Source of the DNA: Helianthus annuus
Taxonomy: Eukaryota > Streptophyta > Magnoliopsida > Asterales > Asteraceae
Assembly (NCBI RefSeq): GCF_002127325.2
Contig: NC_035438.2
Coordinates: 92,003,948-92,067,947, forward strand
Reading direction: 5' to 3'
DNA length: 64,000 nucleotides
Positions 33,434 through 45,972 of this stretch are shown here, in pieces (positions within the stretch are counted from its first letter, which is position 1; every line of letters starts with the position of its first letter). The notes under the pieces are model-generated. The model had not been told where the DNA came from, searched no databases, and saw only the letters and a program-made list of their open reading frames with translations. Made by a program: the position numbers and the translations under genes.

Positions 33434-33709
33434 CTGTGGATCTATTGAAAAAACAATTGAATCAAACCCGAACGCAGAAGAACGAAAACTGCAATTTGAG
33501 AATTGTGAAAAATTTGAAACTGATTCGAATAATAATTACCGGGATATTAGTGTAACGAACTTCTCGCTGATTGAATGAACAGACGATTTTGCCCTAAGAT
33601 GATTGAATTAATTGTCTGATTTAATCTTATGAGTGAAAAATGAATCAGGACACGTCTAGGGCTGAGAATATCGCGTATATAATGTACGATTAGGGGATTT
33701 GTATCCTAC

Positions 33710-33735
33710 ACTTCCTCTCTCTCTCTCTCTCTCTC

Positions 33736-33766
<31 letters not shown>
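33710..33766. repeat. CT and TA microsatellites
   Basis: (TC)n followed by (TA)n between the MULE and the next element. Confidence 0.95.
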
Positions 33767-33767
<1 letters not shown>

Positions 33768-33884
33768 GGGAGAAGATCATGCGAGAACCACCTCTTATTG
33801 TGAGAACCGCGAGAACCAATGTGAACACACCAAAAATGCCTAAAAATAGCTAAAAATCACACAAAATTTTTTTTTTAATTTTTT

Positions 33885-33967
33885 ATAAAAAAATCGCTAC
33901 TTTTCGAAGCCAAAAAAAATTTTTTTTTAAAAAAAAAAAATTTTTTTTGGCTTCTAAAAGTAGCGAT
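33885..33967. repeat. Near-perfect 40 bp inverted repeat
   Basis: AAAATCGCTACTTTT-CGAAGCC... on the left is mirrored by ...GGCTT-CTAAAAGTAGCGATTTT on the right, with A and T runs meeting in the centre. It can form a long hairpin in DNA or RNA. Confidence 0.9.
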
Positions 33968-34074
33968 TTTAACATAAAAAATATTAAAAAATTCAAAAAA
34001 AAATTTTAGATTTTTTTTTATTTTTTTAAGATTTTTTTAGGTTTTTTGGGGGTTTAGTTTTTAGCATTTTAGCT

Positions 34075-34135
34075 TGGGTGGGGGGGGGGGTTTAGGTTTT
34101 TGGGGGGTGGGGGAGGGGGGTTTAGGTTTAGGTAC
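34075..34135 (+). repeat. G-rich TTTAGG-like tract
   Basis: G runs of 6-13 bases alternate with TTTAGG phrases. It looks like a degenerate G-quadruplex-prone tract; it is not a regular TTTAGGG telomere array. Confidence 0.6.
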
Positions 34136-34141
34136 GTTAAC

Positions 34142-34152
34142 CGGACTCTCTA

Positions 34153-34205
<53 letters not shown>
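34142..34205. repeat. CT and TA microsatellites
   Basis: (TC)n then (TA)n, separating the foldback element from the next inverted element. Confidence 0.95.
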
Positions 34206-34207
<2 letters not shown>

Positions 34208-35160
34208 AGTATATCGTACAATATGCCTTAACGTACATTGCGTGCTCGATGGCAAAATCGCACGTTTTGTTACCAAAAAGTGAAAATCGCATGTTATAAA
34301 AAAAGTTCGCATGTTAAAAAAATTAATTTTGCATGTCAAAAAAAATCAAAATCGCATGTTAAAAGTAACTAAAACTAATATTAAATACATTTTATCTTAT
34401 TATGTCTTTAATATTTTAATCCAAAAGGTTAGTTTAGTAAAATTACTCTTTTTTGTCTTTTTGTCTTTATTATTTTTTATTACTTTTTTGTTTTATTATA
34501 TTACTTTTTATTTTTTTTAATTAAAAGCATTTTTAAATTCAAATTTTTTAACGCACCGTTTTTTACGTCTCGTTTTAACGCGGCGTTTTTTACGTCCAGA
34601 TTTTTTCGCGGCGTTTTTATGCCCCGTATTCAAGCCCCTTGTTTCGGCGCCGTTTTATCACATGGTTTTTTACATTTTACAATTTACGTAGAAAAAGTTT
34701 TACGTTTTACGTTAAATAGTTTTTACATAAATGTTTACGTTTTACGTTAAAGAGTTTACGTTTTACGTTAAACTTTTTAAACTTTTTACGTTTTACGTTT
34801 TACGTTAAAATTTTTACGTTTTACGTTAAACTTTTTACATTTTACGTTTTACGTTAAACTTTTTACGTTTTACGTTTTTTACGTTTTACGTTTTACGTTA
34901 AACTATTTACGTTAAACTTTTTACGTTTTACGTTCAACTTTTTACGTTTTACGTTAAAAAAATTAGGTTTTACGTTAAACACTTTACGTTTTACTTTTAA
35001 AAAATTTGCGGTTTACGTTAAAAAGTTTACGGTTTTAACTTTTTTTTACAAAAGCTTTTTTACCCAAAACGAACGCACCCAGAAATCGCAACTCGGTATG
35101 TGTCTCAGATAGATTGTTATCATCATAGACTAGGGAAAAAAATAAAAAACCAACAAACAA
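34206..35160 (-). mobile_element. Inverted relative of the 25975-28269 element, with different end
   Basis: From about 34365 to 35130 the minus strand matches 27030-28160: the same TTTTAATCCAAAAG/TTTTTGTC region, the TTTTACG array (34545-35060) and the GCACCCAGAAATCGCAA segment. Its left end is not the GCCGCTAAAATG terminus but CGTACAATATGCC followed by CATGCGA-type repeats, resembling the MULE end. The right edge is not defined. Non-autonomous and no gene. Confidence 0.6.
34545..35060. repeat. TTTTACG array, second copy
   Basis: About 500 bp of TTTTACGTTTTACGTTAAA-type units. It is the inverted counterpart of 27095-27960, but here units run mostly head to tail rather than as palindromes. 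Confidence 0.9.
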
Positions 35161-36240
35161 AAATCAAAACAAATGAGTGGATCCTTGAAAAAAAATGGGG
35201 TTTAGCTCAGATTTTCTGATAATCAGAGGCTGCAAAGTGGGGTTGCAAGTTCAAAAACCTACCCTCCACCATCCTTGCCACGCCATCATCATCAAAATAT
35301 GCGGGTTTTTTTTTCATCATCACCGCCACAAATCCAACACATCAAACCCACATAGTTCATTGTTCAAAATCACCATAGAATCAAGAACACTATTCAAACA
35401 CCCACCATTTTTCATAGTTCAGTGTTCAAAATCACCATAGTTCACTATTCAAAATCACCATAGAATCAAGAACACAGATCAAACACATATCAACTGCAAA
35501 AAATCAAAAACCTATCACTGCCAAAAAATCTCATAATTTGTGTTAAAAACGCAAATCAAAAAAACTATCAGAATCAAAGAAAACACAAATCATAATTTGT
35601 TTCAAGAACATCTTACACAATCGAAACAAAGGAACACCATCGTCACCGTCAAAAACCCACCACCGTCGCCATTAATCATCACCGACAACCTTCACCAACG
35701 TCGCCGGAGAAACGTGGGGGCCGCCGTCACATGTGTGAGTGACCCACCACCACCACCACCACCGTCGCCGTCACAGGTGTGGGTAACCCACCACCACTGC
35801 CTTCTTCCACCGTCACTATAACATTCCCAAAATTTTTATTTATAAATTATAAGATAAAGAATATAAAAACTTATGTTATTAAACGGGTAGATCATGGGTA
35901 AGTTGACTACTAGAAATATGAGGTACTTTGGCGAACGTAGGAACCGTTTAATAATTATATAATAAAAATACAATTATAATTAACCTTACTCCGTTATTAA
36001 TGAAACTTAGGCTAAAATGTAGATAAAAATATTATCGTTCTAATGGCATATTATAAAACGTCATATTTTAAAAGTTATACGCGCCAAATGATTGAAGCAG
36101 TTAAATTAATTATATATATATATATATTAAATAAAATAATAATAATAATAATAATAAACTAAAACTTTCCAAATTCTTGTCTACGTGTAGTGATAAGAAT
36201 GATAGAAAAATTAAAAGTTGTGTGCACTCCAAGGAGATCT
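35161..36240. other. No gene seen; repeats and GC-rich patch
   Basis: 35195-35480 has short repeated phrases (CAAAATCACCATAG three times). 35640-35820 is rich in CCACCACC and GTCACCGTC, coding-like for a Pro/Thr-rich stretch but without a convincing gene. 35840-36240 is A/T-rich with (TA)n and (AAT)n runs near 36110-36160. Parts may be captured or LTR-derived sequence. Confidence 0.4.
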
Positions 36241-37058
36241 TCAAGTATGAATAGGAAACAACAGACCTTTTAAACTGCTCTCAATCTCACCCTCAGTTTC
36301 TATAACTTTCTTTAATAATTCATTCAAAGCTCCGCCCCGTTTTAAGTGTTGTAACCCCTGATCGCTGAATCGATACCCTGTCCGATTGATTTAGGACCCA
36401 CCAACGCATGTCAAGGCTCTGCCCAACTAAGTATGTTGGGGTCCTGTCTCGTGACATATTGATAAAGTTGAGTTGGGTTACTATGCTTAACACGAGTGCA
36501 TTATATATTTTAATAAATAATATAACAACCCTCCTAAAACACCCCTGACACCCCTAGACGTCCTAAAATACACCCCGTATATGAGAAATGGCCCCAAAAT
36601 ACCTTTATTTTTATGAAAATTAATTAAAAACAAATTTTAATGGTTCCTGGCGGGGCGCGACAGAGCCCTTGAGGGCCGTCGCGGGACGCGAGCGCCTGGC
36701 CACCCGCCCTCACCCGGTGCCGCCACGTGTCGAGTGCATGTCAAATCTATGCGTGTGACTAGTCCCGGCTACGCCCTAGACCCCCTAGATCGTGGGCCGC
36801 GAAAGCCACCCTTGGCTACGTCGTGGGGCGCGAGGGACTCAATGATCAGCACTATATATAAAGAGCATCGGCATTCAACTCAAAATCGTTCAAAACTTCG
36901 AATTCCCTCTGAATCTCTCAATTCTCTAAATCTAAAATTATACCCGGGCATTATACCTACTATAATAGCGAAGCTCTGCTTCGTTGTAAGTATTTTAACC
37001 CCCGGTTACGTATTAGATACGCTGCCCGATTGATCTAGTGCTCCGTAACGGCTGTTGA
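36241..37058 (+). mobile_element. Two Gypsy LTR fragments
   Basis: 36300-36475 and 36960-37058 are diverged copies of the same LTR segment (GAAGCTC/TGTAAG, TAACCCC, CGATTGAT). The second is preceded by an LTR-like start TATAACAACCCTCC at about 36524 and a TATA box (CTATATATAAAG) at about 36851. The G2 LTR at 37059 cuts the second. No gene. Confidence 0.5.
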
Positions 37059-40000
37059 TGTCACACCCCGACCACGTAAAACTTCAAATCATGGTGGAAA
37101 CATCGGGGAGTGTTGTAACAGAATTATTGTTTCACAACCATGGTAATTAAAGTTCAGTTTTATTTATAAACAAAGAGGGGAATTACATTGTCTTTAAACA
37201 AAGGAAACAAGAGTTCATAACATTATTTAAACTAATCTTGCTTCTTTTATGTCACTAAGTCCCGAGTCCACCCTAGTGTATCTTGAACAAACCTATGCAT
37301 TAGCTCCTGAAACACATGTGAAAGTAGGTACGTCAGCATAAAAATGCCTGTGAGTTACATAGGTTTTATGAAAATAGGATTCATGACTTAAGTTTAAAGA
37401 AATGTTTAATAAAAATTAGTCATGAATCTTGTTTAAAGTGTTTTCTTTCATAAGATGTTTGAAAATCGATAATAAAATCAAATGATAAGTATATATAAAA
37501 GAATAATGTATGGTTAAATGAATAACCAAGTAAAAATGAGTTGTACAAATTAAGTTATTTGTAAAACGAGGTTTAAGTGAAAATATGTTGTAAATGTAAT
37601 ATGTCTAAACTGAAATGGTTTAAATAGCGCTACGATATGTAATACCATAAAAGCACTTATATATAGGAAGTACCAGCGGCGTATCCACCATGCTTTTATC
37701 ATATTACACATGTCTCGTTATTTAAATCACTTAAACAAACCACCAATGTAAAATGTAAAATGTTCATGTTTAAACCAACTGTCAAATGTTATTGTATAAG
37801 CCATGTCAAATGTTTAATGTCAAAATGTAAATCATATGATGTGTAAACAATGTTATGTAATGTAAGTAAAATGTGATTACTTAGACCAAAAGTAAAAATG
37901 TACAAAACAAAGTATTTTGAATATATCAAAAGTCATGTTTCGCAAAATGCATGCTTTACTGATACAAACACTTATGCGGTAATGTTAAACGTATACATTC
38001 AAGCCTTGAGACTGTAGGATAACCTTAGAGTAAAGGTTATCAAAATGTTTTCGGATTCAGTCATTCCTTATATCCAAACAAACCTAGGATATCAGGAATG
38101 GGAGTTGTCAAGTCCTATGGTACCACTACTTACTACCGAGCGACGTAGCTAATGTTAATGAACGTATTTTAGTCCCGTTGAACAAACCAAATGTCATACC
38201 AAATGTAAGCATGTTATGAGAAAATAGTGTACTAAGTATGCTAAGTTAACATACAAAGCAGAAAAGTCATGTAAATCAATGTGCTAGCATGCTCAGTAAA
38301 CATACATAGCAGAAATGTAAAACATAGTGTACATATGCTAAGTGAACATATGCAACAGAAAATGTGATGTAAAACAATGTGCTAGCATGCTAAGTAAACA
38401 TACATAGCAAAACATAATGAAATCATGTACTATAAGTGTACTAATGAACATAGCAAGTATGATATAAAACATGGAAAGCACGAAAGTAACAAGTATGCAC
38501 ATGTGTTTCACCCCAAAATGTTTGAAAACAGTAAAAGAGGGGACTATGTACTCACTTGAGATTGCCTAGAAGTCCTTGAGTAACAACCAAGCAATGCTAG
38601 AGATCACGGAAATCAAACGGCACCTAATATAGGTAACTACGTTAATAAACCGGACCTAAATCGGAGGATTGGATAGAATGAGGGTTCGAAAACCAAATGA
38701 GTGTGGGAACTCATGTAATATGGTTTAACAAAGCCGACGTTCTAAAACGGAACCTATCCTAAGTGCTTTTGACCCATTACGACCCGTTTAGGTAGCTTAT
38801 GCTACTTTAATGCGTCGTTCGCGTAAAACGCGTTCGGACCGCCTAACTAGTCCTATGACAAGTAATATATGCCTTAACATGTCTAATATTGTAGCCTAAT
38901 CAGCTTAGATATCAAAATTTATGTTACATATGCATAAAATGAATTTTGGCGCAAAAAGATCATTTTGGTAATTTTCCATAGGCATATAAACTACCTATCA
39001 TACAACTAACTAAACGACGTGACCATAAGGTATAACCTTGGAAGGTTATTCCCTATACAACTATGCTCACCTAATATGTTTGGTCGGATCCTAATGATCG
39101 ACCAAACGGGTCGGGTTCGAAAGTATAAGCGATTGATTAGATCGCTTACCTTACGACCCTACATAAGCACAAATCTAAAAGTGACGAGTTAAACATGTTA
39201 AAACATGTTTAACGAATTTAGAAAACAGGTTTGGTATCAAAACAAACGGTTTTGATACCTAAAAGTAGTTTGGTTACAAAATACGCAAGAATACGCATTT
39301 TGGCCGAAACTACGACTCGTTACTAAGCCTAGATAACGTGGTAATCAGTAGGGATAATGACTAGGGACTATAACCATCGTGATTGCGCTCACGTTATGAA
39401 GTTCAAATGAACTTCATGTTGACCATAAACTAGTCAATGCAGAAAGTCAAACAAAGTTTGACTTTCACGATAAAAACACGTAAAAGAATGAAAGAATACT
39501 TACAGAAGGTCCAAGAAGGTTTGATTTTCCAAGTATTCTCAGGTATGAAGTGATAAACACCCCAACTTAGAGAAATCTCAGAAATCAAATGTGGGTTTTG
39601 AGAATGAAACGGTGGGGGTATTTATAGATTCGACACAACCGTTAAGATCGTTCATCGTAAAACGTGCTTCGATCTAAGCCGTCCAAGTGTGCCCCTTGGT
39701 TTGTGAAACCATGGGAGCCCCTAATATGAGCCCATAGATTCAAAAATACCATTTGCAAAGCCCCTAATCAGCTTGAACAGGCTGGAAATAGCTGGAACAC
39801 ACTTTCTACTGTCTGGGGCATGCTTACGGACCGCAAGCAGTACCCATACGGTCTGTAAGGACCCTGTAGGTCAGCCATTTTCGCATTTTGACAGATTTGG
39901 TCCCTGTGCGCGTATCGTCGTGTTTTGGATCTTCTAACACCCGTCAAACCCATTTTTAAGCTGCAGAAGGATGTTAAAGCATGGGGAACATGAAACATGC

Positions 40001-40700
40001 TCAAAAATATGTCGGATGTCGGTTCGTTTGGCCGCACGATTGCGTTGTTCGGTTAATTACGATGGAAGTCGTAACGGACGCGAAAATGATCCAAATTACG
40101 CGACGAATGGATTTTTGACAAGCCAATCACTAAAATAAAATATTTTAATGATCACATAAATTTTTGGATGTCCGGATGTATTCAGAACGTAAGTTATGCG
40201 TGGAAATGCAAACTTATGCACTTTTTGACGCTTTTAGTCCCTGAATGACCAAAAAGTTTATTTTAGCACACCAAACCCCTCAAAGCCTATTTCTATGCTA
40301 TGTAAAGGATATTTAAGGTGTGTTTAACTTATGATCAAGTTCCAGAATGTCCGTTACAGTACAAATCGGCATACTTTCACAGTTTGTCGAATTTAGTCCC
40401 TATAAGCGAATAAACGTGATTTTGCCATACCAAAGCCTTCAAAACTTATTTCTAAGTTATGTAAAGGTTATTTAAGGTATGTTAAGCATAAATTGATGTT
40501 CTGAGTGCTTGTTGCAATAAACTGATTATGTTTACGCACCAGTTTGCATATAACTCTCTAGAAAGCGATATAGAGTTTGAAATTGAACAAGAATCAAAAC
40601 ATGAAAAATGTCAAACATAAACAAACAAACATTGAGATCAAATAACATTGTTTTATTGATAACTGAACTGTTTACAATGATTACAAGCACAGATGTCACA
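37059..40700 (-). repeat. 3' LTR of reversed Gypsy G2 (~3.6 kb)
   Basis: On the minus strand it starts TGTGACATCTGTG at 40700, right after a purine tract (AGGGGAGAC) and the pol end, and stops at GGTCGGGGTGTGACA (37059). At 3642 bp it is one of the longer plant LTRs. No gene inside. The last 1.3 kb (39379-40700) lies in the tandem duplication and recurs at 44617-45938. Confidence 0.75.
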
Positions 40701-40734
40701 GTCTCCCCTACTTGAGGAAATTTCGTCCCGAAAT

Positions 40735-42320
40735 TTATTTTGAGGAAACTTGTGAGAATAGATGTGGATACTTCACCTTCATTTGATCTTCACGTTCCCA
40801 AGTAAACTCGGGTCCACGTTTAGATTCCCAGTGAACTTTAACTAATGGAATGCACTTGCGTTTAAGCCACTTGACTTCACGATCCATGATTTCCACAGGT
40901 TTCTCAACAAAATGCATCGTGTTATCAACACGAATTTCGTCAAGTGGTATGTGGAGGTTCTCATCAGCTAAACACTTCTTGAGATTGGACACGTGAAAGG
41001 TTGGATGAACGTTCCCAAGTTCAGGAGGTAATTCAAGTCTGTAGGCTACCTTACCGATTCTTTCGACGATCTTGAATGGTCCAACGTATCTAGGTGCAAG
41101 TTTTCCTGTCTTTCCAAATCTGATTACACCTTTCCAAGGTGAGACCTTAAGTAATACTCGATCACTGACTTGAAATTCCAAGGGCTTGAGTCGTCGGTCC
41201 GCGTAACTCTTTTGACGGCTTCGAGCTGTCTGAAGGTTATCGCGAACTTTCTTAACCTTATCCGTCGTCTCTAGAATAAGGTCAGGTCCAGTAAGCTGAG
41301 CCTCACCGATCTCATTCCAGCAGACGGGTGAACGACATTTTCAACCATAGAGAGCTTCGAAAGGAGCCATGTTGACGCTGGAGTGATAACTGTTGTTGTA
41401 GGAGAATTCGATCGATGGAAGATATGAATCCCAACTACCACCAAAATCGATCACACAAGCTCTAAGCATATCTTCCAAAGTCTGGATTGTTCTTTCAGTT
41501 TGGCCATCTGATTGTGGATGATAAGCTGTGCTCAAATTAAGTTGGGTCCCCATAGCAGATTGCATGGTTCTCCAAAAATGAGGCGAGAATCGAGCATCTG
41601 TGTCAGAAATAATGTTCAAAGGAACACCATGTCTAGATACAATTTCATCCACGTAAATTTTAGCAAGCTTTTCAGCAGATAGATCCTCACAGATCGGCAA
41701 GAAATGCGTTGATTTTGTAAGACGATCAACAACTACCCAGATGGCATCATGACCTTTCTTAGTGCGCGAAAGTTTGGTAATAAGATCCATGGCAATGTTT
41801 TCCCATTTCCAAACTGGAATCTCTGGTTGCTCCAATAAACCAGAAGGATGTTGATGCTCAGCCTTAATCATAAGACAAGTAAGGCATTTTGATACGTACA
41901 AGGCAATGTCTTTCTTCATACCAGGCCACCAATACTGAGTACGAAGATCCTTATACGTTTTGTCTGAGCCAGGATGAATAGAATAACGAGACTTATGGGC
42001 TTCATCCATAAGCAAGGTGCAAAGATCATCTTGGCTTGGGACCCACAAACGATCCATGAAATAATACGATCCATCGTCTTTAAGCTCGAGATCAGGCTTG
42101 ATATGAAATGGTAATTCCTTACCCATCAAGTCTTGGGAAACATAAGTATGTTCAGCCAGAGAAATGCGGGTTTGAATATAAGATCGAATCATTGACACGG
42201 TGAAGCTTGACACGTTCTTTACGACTCAAAGCGTCAACCACGACATTTTCCTTAACAGGATGGTAGCGAATTTCGCAGTCATAGTCGTTTAGAAGTTCAA
42301 CCCAACGTCGTTGCCTCATT
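40735..42320 (-). pseudogene. pol: Gypsy G2 pol fragment (copy 1)
   Basis: The minus strand reads from [15 protein letters not shown] (end of RNase H) near 42318 through the integrase finger (HPGSDKTYKDL ... CLTCLMIKAEH), [33 protein letters not shown], a TGA at about 41341 (Arg to stop in LYG*KCRSP), then [15 protein letters not shown] and a chromodomain-like end [11 protein letters not shown] stopping at 40735. It is cut at 42320 by the LTR of element B. Relative of G1 and of the nested Gypsy but clearly distinct. Copy 2 is at 45973-47558. Confidence 0.88.
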
Positions 42321-42772
42321 TTAGGATCGTGATCTGACCTGAATGAGTCGTTCAGAGGGGTTCTTCTCTGTTTCAGGTGCGGAATAACAAGAAACAAAGC
42401 TAGAAACAGCTGATTCTTCACTTTAACTACTGATTGTATTGATCGGAACGCAATAACAGTCAGTCTTCACACCGGTAGCACCTCGGCGTGGAATACAAGG
42501 CAATACATTACTGATTTCGCCCAAGAGACACATATATATAGTGCTGTGATTTCGCTCAAGATGACCAACTGACCACATAAGCGAAATCAGTCTGACCACA
42601 TAAGCGAAATCAGCCTTTGTGATTTCGCCTGAAATCACCTGGCTGTCACTATAAGCGAAATCAGCTCCTAAAACACATACACTCTCCTATTTTCTCGTAA
42701 AACGTGCCCTAATCTATATAATACATTCCAAGACTTGATACAAGACAAAGTCGACAGATGAATGCACCAACA
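42321..42772 (-). repeat. B 3' LTR, copy 1
   Basis: On the minus strand TGTTGGTGCATTC...CGATCCTA, about 452 bp. The final CA seen in other copies is changed where it meets G2. It contains six GATTTCGC or GCGAAATC motifs at about 42525-42665, around a TATATATA box. Confidence 0.8.
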
Positions 42773-44616
42773 GACTCCCCCTCAGATGTTGACGAGTCGT
42801 CCATCGAGTCTTCTATCTTTCAATCTTGATCGGCCTCTGGGCTTTTCTCTCTATCTTCATCAACAGACTCCCCTTTAACAATGTGCTGGTATTCCTTTGT
42901 TCTTCAGCAGCGTCTGTATCAGGATCGTTGTCTGGCTTTGCATTCCACAGCTTCTCAGGATCGATCAGCCTGTCTTTAACTTTGTTCACACACTCGAAAC
43001 CTGGCTCAAGCTCTCTCCACAGAATCTTTAAATTCCAAGATCGAAACTTGGCTCTAGTTCTGCTCAGGACTCAGGATCGAATACCCTAGCTCAACTTTGT
43101 CTACTCGGATGTCTTCAGACTCCCCCTCTCGATTTGCTGGGATCGCAGTCTGGCTTGTTAAAATCACAGAAACCTCAGGTATCGGAACCTGGCACTCTAT
43201 CTTCAGGTTCAAGATCGAATCCTGGCTATTCCTACACATTCTTAACCCAGAAATAAATTTTCAAAATTTAACAATTTAAATATAAACATCGACTCCCAAT
43301 ATAAGCGTATGCACCAACATGCTGATATAATCAGACGTCTCCCTCTAAAAAAAACTTCCTCTATGATGAACTAATTGTTGTTTGAAAAACATATCTAACA
43401 TGTTCAAGACACACTCCCCCTCACAACAATGTCATCATGTTTAGCACTTGGAATTTTGAAAATCAGCTTTCCAACATCAGTTGTCGAAAATCTTTTTGAT
43501 TTTTACAAAATTTATGCTAAAACACACACAAAATCTTTTTGATTTTCCGAAAGAAAGTAAATGACACCACTTGTAGAATCAGGAAAATGCAGAAATGAAA
43601 TATTTACAAACAATATTTTTTGTGAGTTTGTGTAAGAGGATCATATCAGTTTATGAGACATGTCACCAACACCGTTAAGCTGATTACATGTTAAGCTCTA
43701 AACAATTCACCTAGATTGTCAGTATATTTGTCCACTTAAATTTTCACACAAATTTCAACTGTTTCGAGATACGATGTTAATGTTTTAAGCACTTGAACTT
43801 ATTCATGTGTCCCACTACTTGAATATACTCCCGTATCCAGATCCTAATATTCAGTCTTACAGGTGAGTATACCACAGATGATATCTGTCAGGGGATAAAT
43901 GCGAGGGCCATGAGAGCTCAGGTCGATACTTCCGTATACGCAAAGAGATGACGGCTTCGACTTTTAGGTGTGTCCCCTTTAGAGGATCTTTTGATTACAA
44001 CAGCAACGACTATCAATTTTATTGTTTCATCAGCTTGCTCAGGGCGAGCTTATATTTCAAAGCTTTTGCGGAAAGCATTATCCGGGGACTAGGTCAGTAC
44101 TTCCATACAGCAGAAGTCCCGGGATAATACCCCAGATATCACTGAGCATAAAGACCTAGTATCTCAGAATAAGGGACCTTTCAAACAAGATTTCAGGGGT
44201 TACCTATATATCCAAGAAGTTGTTAACCCACAGAATAATCAAGTTCGAAATTTTAGGTTTATATCTCATCACAATTTACTAAATGTATAAAAACCTACTG
44301 GCATATCCTCAGTGAGATTGTTTATCACATTTTAATCTTTCCAATTCTTTAGCATGTTGTGACAGTCCACCGATGTACTATCACTTCCTCTTTTCTCAAC
44401 AAAACTCATTTTTGATTTTATCATGTTTTTGTATTTTTCAAATTTTCTAATGTTTTTGGATTTTCTGAAATTTTTACTCCCCCTAAAATTCTAACACATT
44501 AAAGAGAAATTTGAAATCAACTAAGCTCTTGACCCAATTGTAAAACCAAACTGTACAAAAACTTGACAACTGACATCGAATTACATCAATTCGCCATCCA
44601 CTAGGCATAAACAATC
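42773..44616 (-). mobile_element. B 3' non-coding tail, truncated copy 1
   Basis: Polypurine tract (GAGGGGGAGTC on the minus strand) at 42773-42784, then the conserved tail with the hairpin at 44077-44128. It stops at the duplication join at 44616. No gene. Confidence 0.8.
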
Positions 44617-45972
44617 GTGATTGCGCTCACGTTATGAAGTTCAAATGAACTTCATGTTGACCATAAACTAGTCAATGCAGAAAGTCAAACAAAGTTTGAC
44701 TTTCACGATAAAAACGCGTAAAAGAATGAAAGAATACTTACAGAAGGTCCAAGAAGGTTTGATTTTCCAAGTATTCTCAGGTATGAAGTGATAAACACCC
44801 CAACTTAGAGAAATCTCAGAAATCAAATGTGGGTTTTGAGAATGAAACGGTGGGGGTATTTATAGATTCGACACAACCGTTAAGATCGTTCATCGTAAAA
44901 CGTGCTTCGATCTAAGCCGTCCAAGTGTGCCCCTTGGTTTGTGAAACCATGGGAGCCCCTAATATGAGCCCATAGATTCAAAAATACCATTTGCAAAGCC
45001 CCTAATCAGCTTGAACAGGCTGGAAATAGCTGGAACACACTTTCTACTGTCTGGGGCATGCTTACGGACCGCAAGCAGTACCCATACGGTCTGTAAGGAC
45101 CCTGTAGGTCAGCCATTTTCGCATTTTGACAGATTTGGTCCCTGTGCGCGTATCGTCGTGTTTTGGATCTTCTAACACCCGTCAAACCCATTTTTAAGCT
45201 GCAGAAGGATGTTAAAGCATGGGGAACATGAAACATGCTCAAAAATATGTCGGATGTCGGTTCGTTTGGCCGCACGATTGCGTTGTTCGGTTAATTACGA
45301 TGGAAGTCGTAACGGACGCGAAAATGATCCAAATTACGCGACGAATGGATTTTTGACAAGCCAATCACTAAAATAAAATATTTTAATGATCACATAAATT
45401 TTTGGATGACCGGATGTATTCAGAACGTAAGTTATGCGTGGAAATGCAAACTTATGCACTTTTTGACGCTTTTAGTCCCTGAATGACCAAAAAGTTTATT
45501 TTAGCACACCAAACCCCTCAAAGCCTATTTCTATGCTATGTAAAGGATATTTAAGGTGTGTTTAACTTATGATCAAGTTCCAGAATGTCCATTACAGTAC
45601 AAATCGGCATACTTTCACAGTTTGTCGAATTTAGTCCCTATAAGCGAATAAACGTGATTTTGCCATACCAAAGCCTTCAAAACTTATTTCTAAGTTATGT
45701 AAAGGTTATTTAAGGTATGTTAAGCATAAATTGATGTTCTGAGTGCTTGTTGCAATAAACTGATTATGTTTACGCACCAGTTTGCATATAACTCTCTAGA
45801 AAGCGATATAGAGTTTGAAATTGAACAAGAATCAAAACATGAAAAATGTCAAACATAAACAAACAAACATTGAGATCAAATAACATTGTTTTATTGATAA
45901 CTGAACTGTTTACAATGATTACAAGCACAGATGTCACAGTCTCCCCTACTTGAGGAAATTTCGTCCCGAAAT

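Larger units (their letters stand above)
28343..33694 (-). mobile_element. FAR1-type Mutator-like element (MULE)
   Basis: About 5.35 kb with short imperfect terminal inverted repeats: CCTAATCGTGCATTATG at the left and, on the minus strand, CCTAATCGTACATTATA at the right. It carries a decayed FAR1/MULE transposase gene on the minus strand (30055-33433) and a small convergent frame on the plus strand (29381-29726). The non-coding parts are full of a CATGCGA motif. I did not find a clear 9 bp target duplication; the flanks are TA and CT repeats. Two convergent genes recall maize MuDR, but homology of the second gene is not shown. Confidence 0.7.
33767..34140 (+). mobile_element. Foldback-like short element
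   Basis: Begins AGGGAGAAGATCATGCGAGAACC right after a TA repeat and contains a strong hairpin (33885-33967). It ends in G-rich, TTTAGG-containing sequence and GTTAACCGGACTCTC before another CT/TA repeat. No gene. The ends are only weakly inverted, so the class and exact edges are uncertain. Confidence 0.45.
39379..44616. repeat. Tandem duplication, copy 1 (5238 bp)
   Basis: Equals 44617-49855 with a handful of substitutions and one A-run indel (about 0.15%). It carries part of the G2 LTR, the G2 pol end, the B 3' LTR and most of the B tail. The three bases ATC precede the left edge and also end the unit, so the join shows 3 bp of microhomology. Confidence 0.95.

Noticed and set aside
34075..34135. 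Telomere-like sequence
   Set aside because: G runs are irregular and TTTAGGG units are not in a tandem array.
42152..42421. Open frame fusing the B LTR with the G2 RNase H end
   Set aside because: The frame crosses a transposon junction; its first half is LTR sequence.
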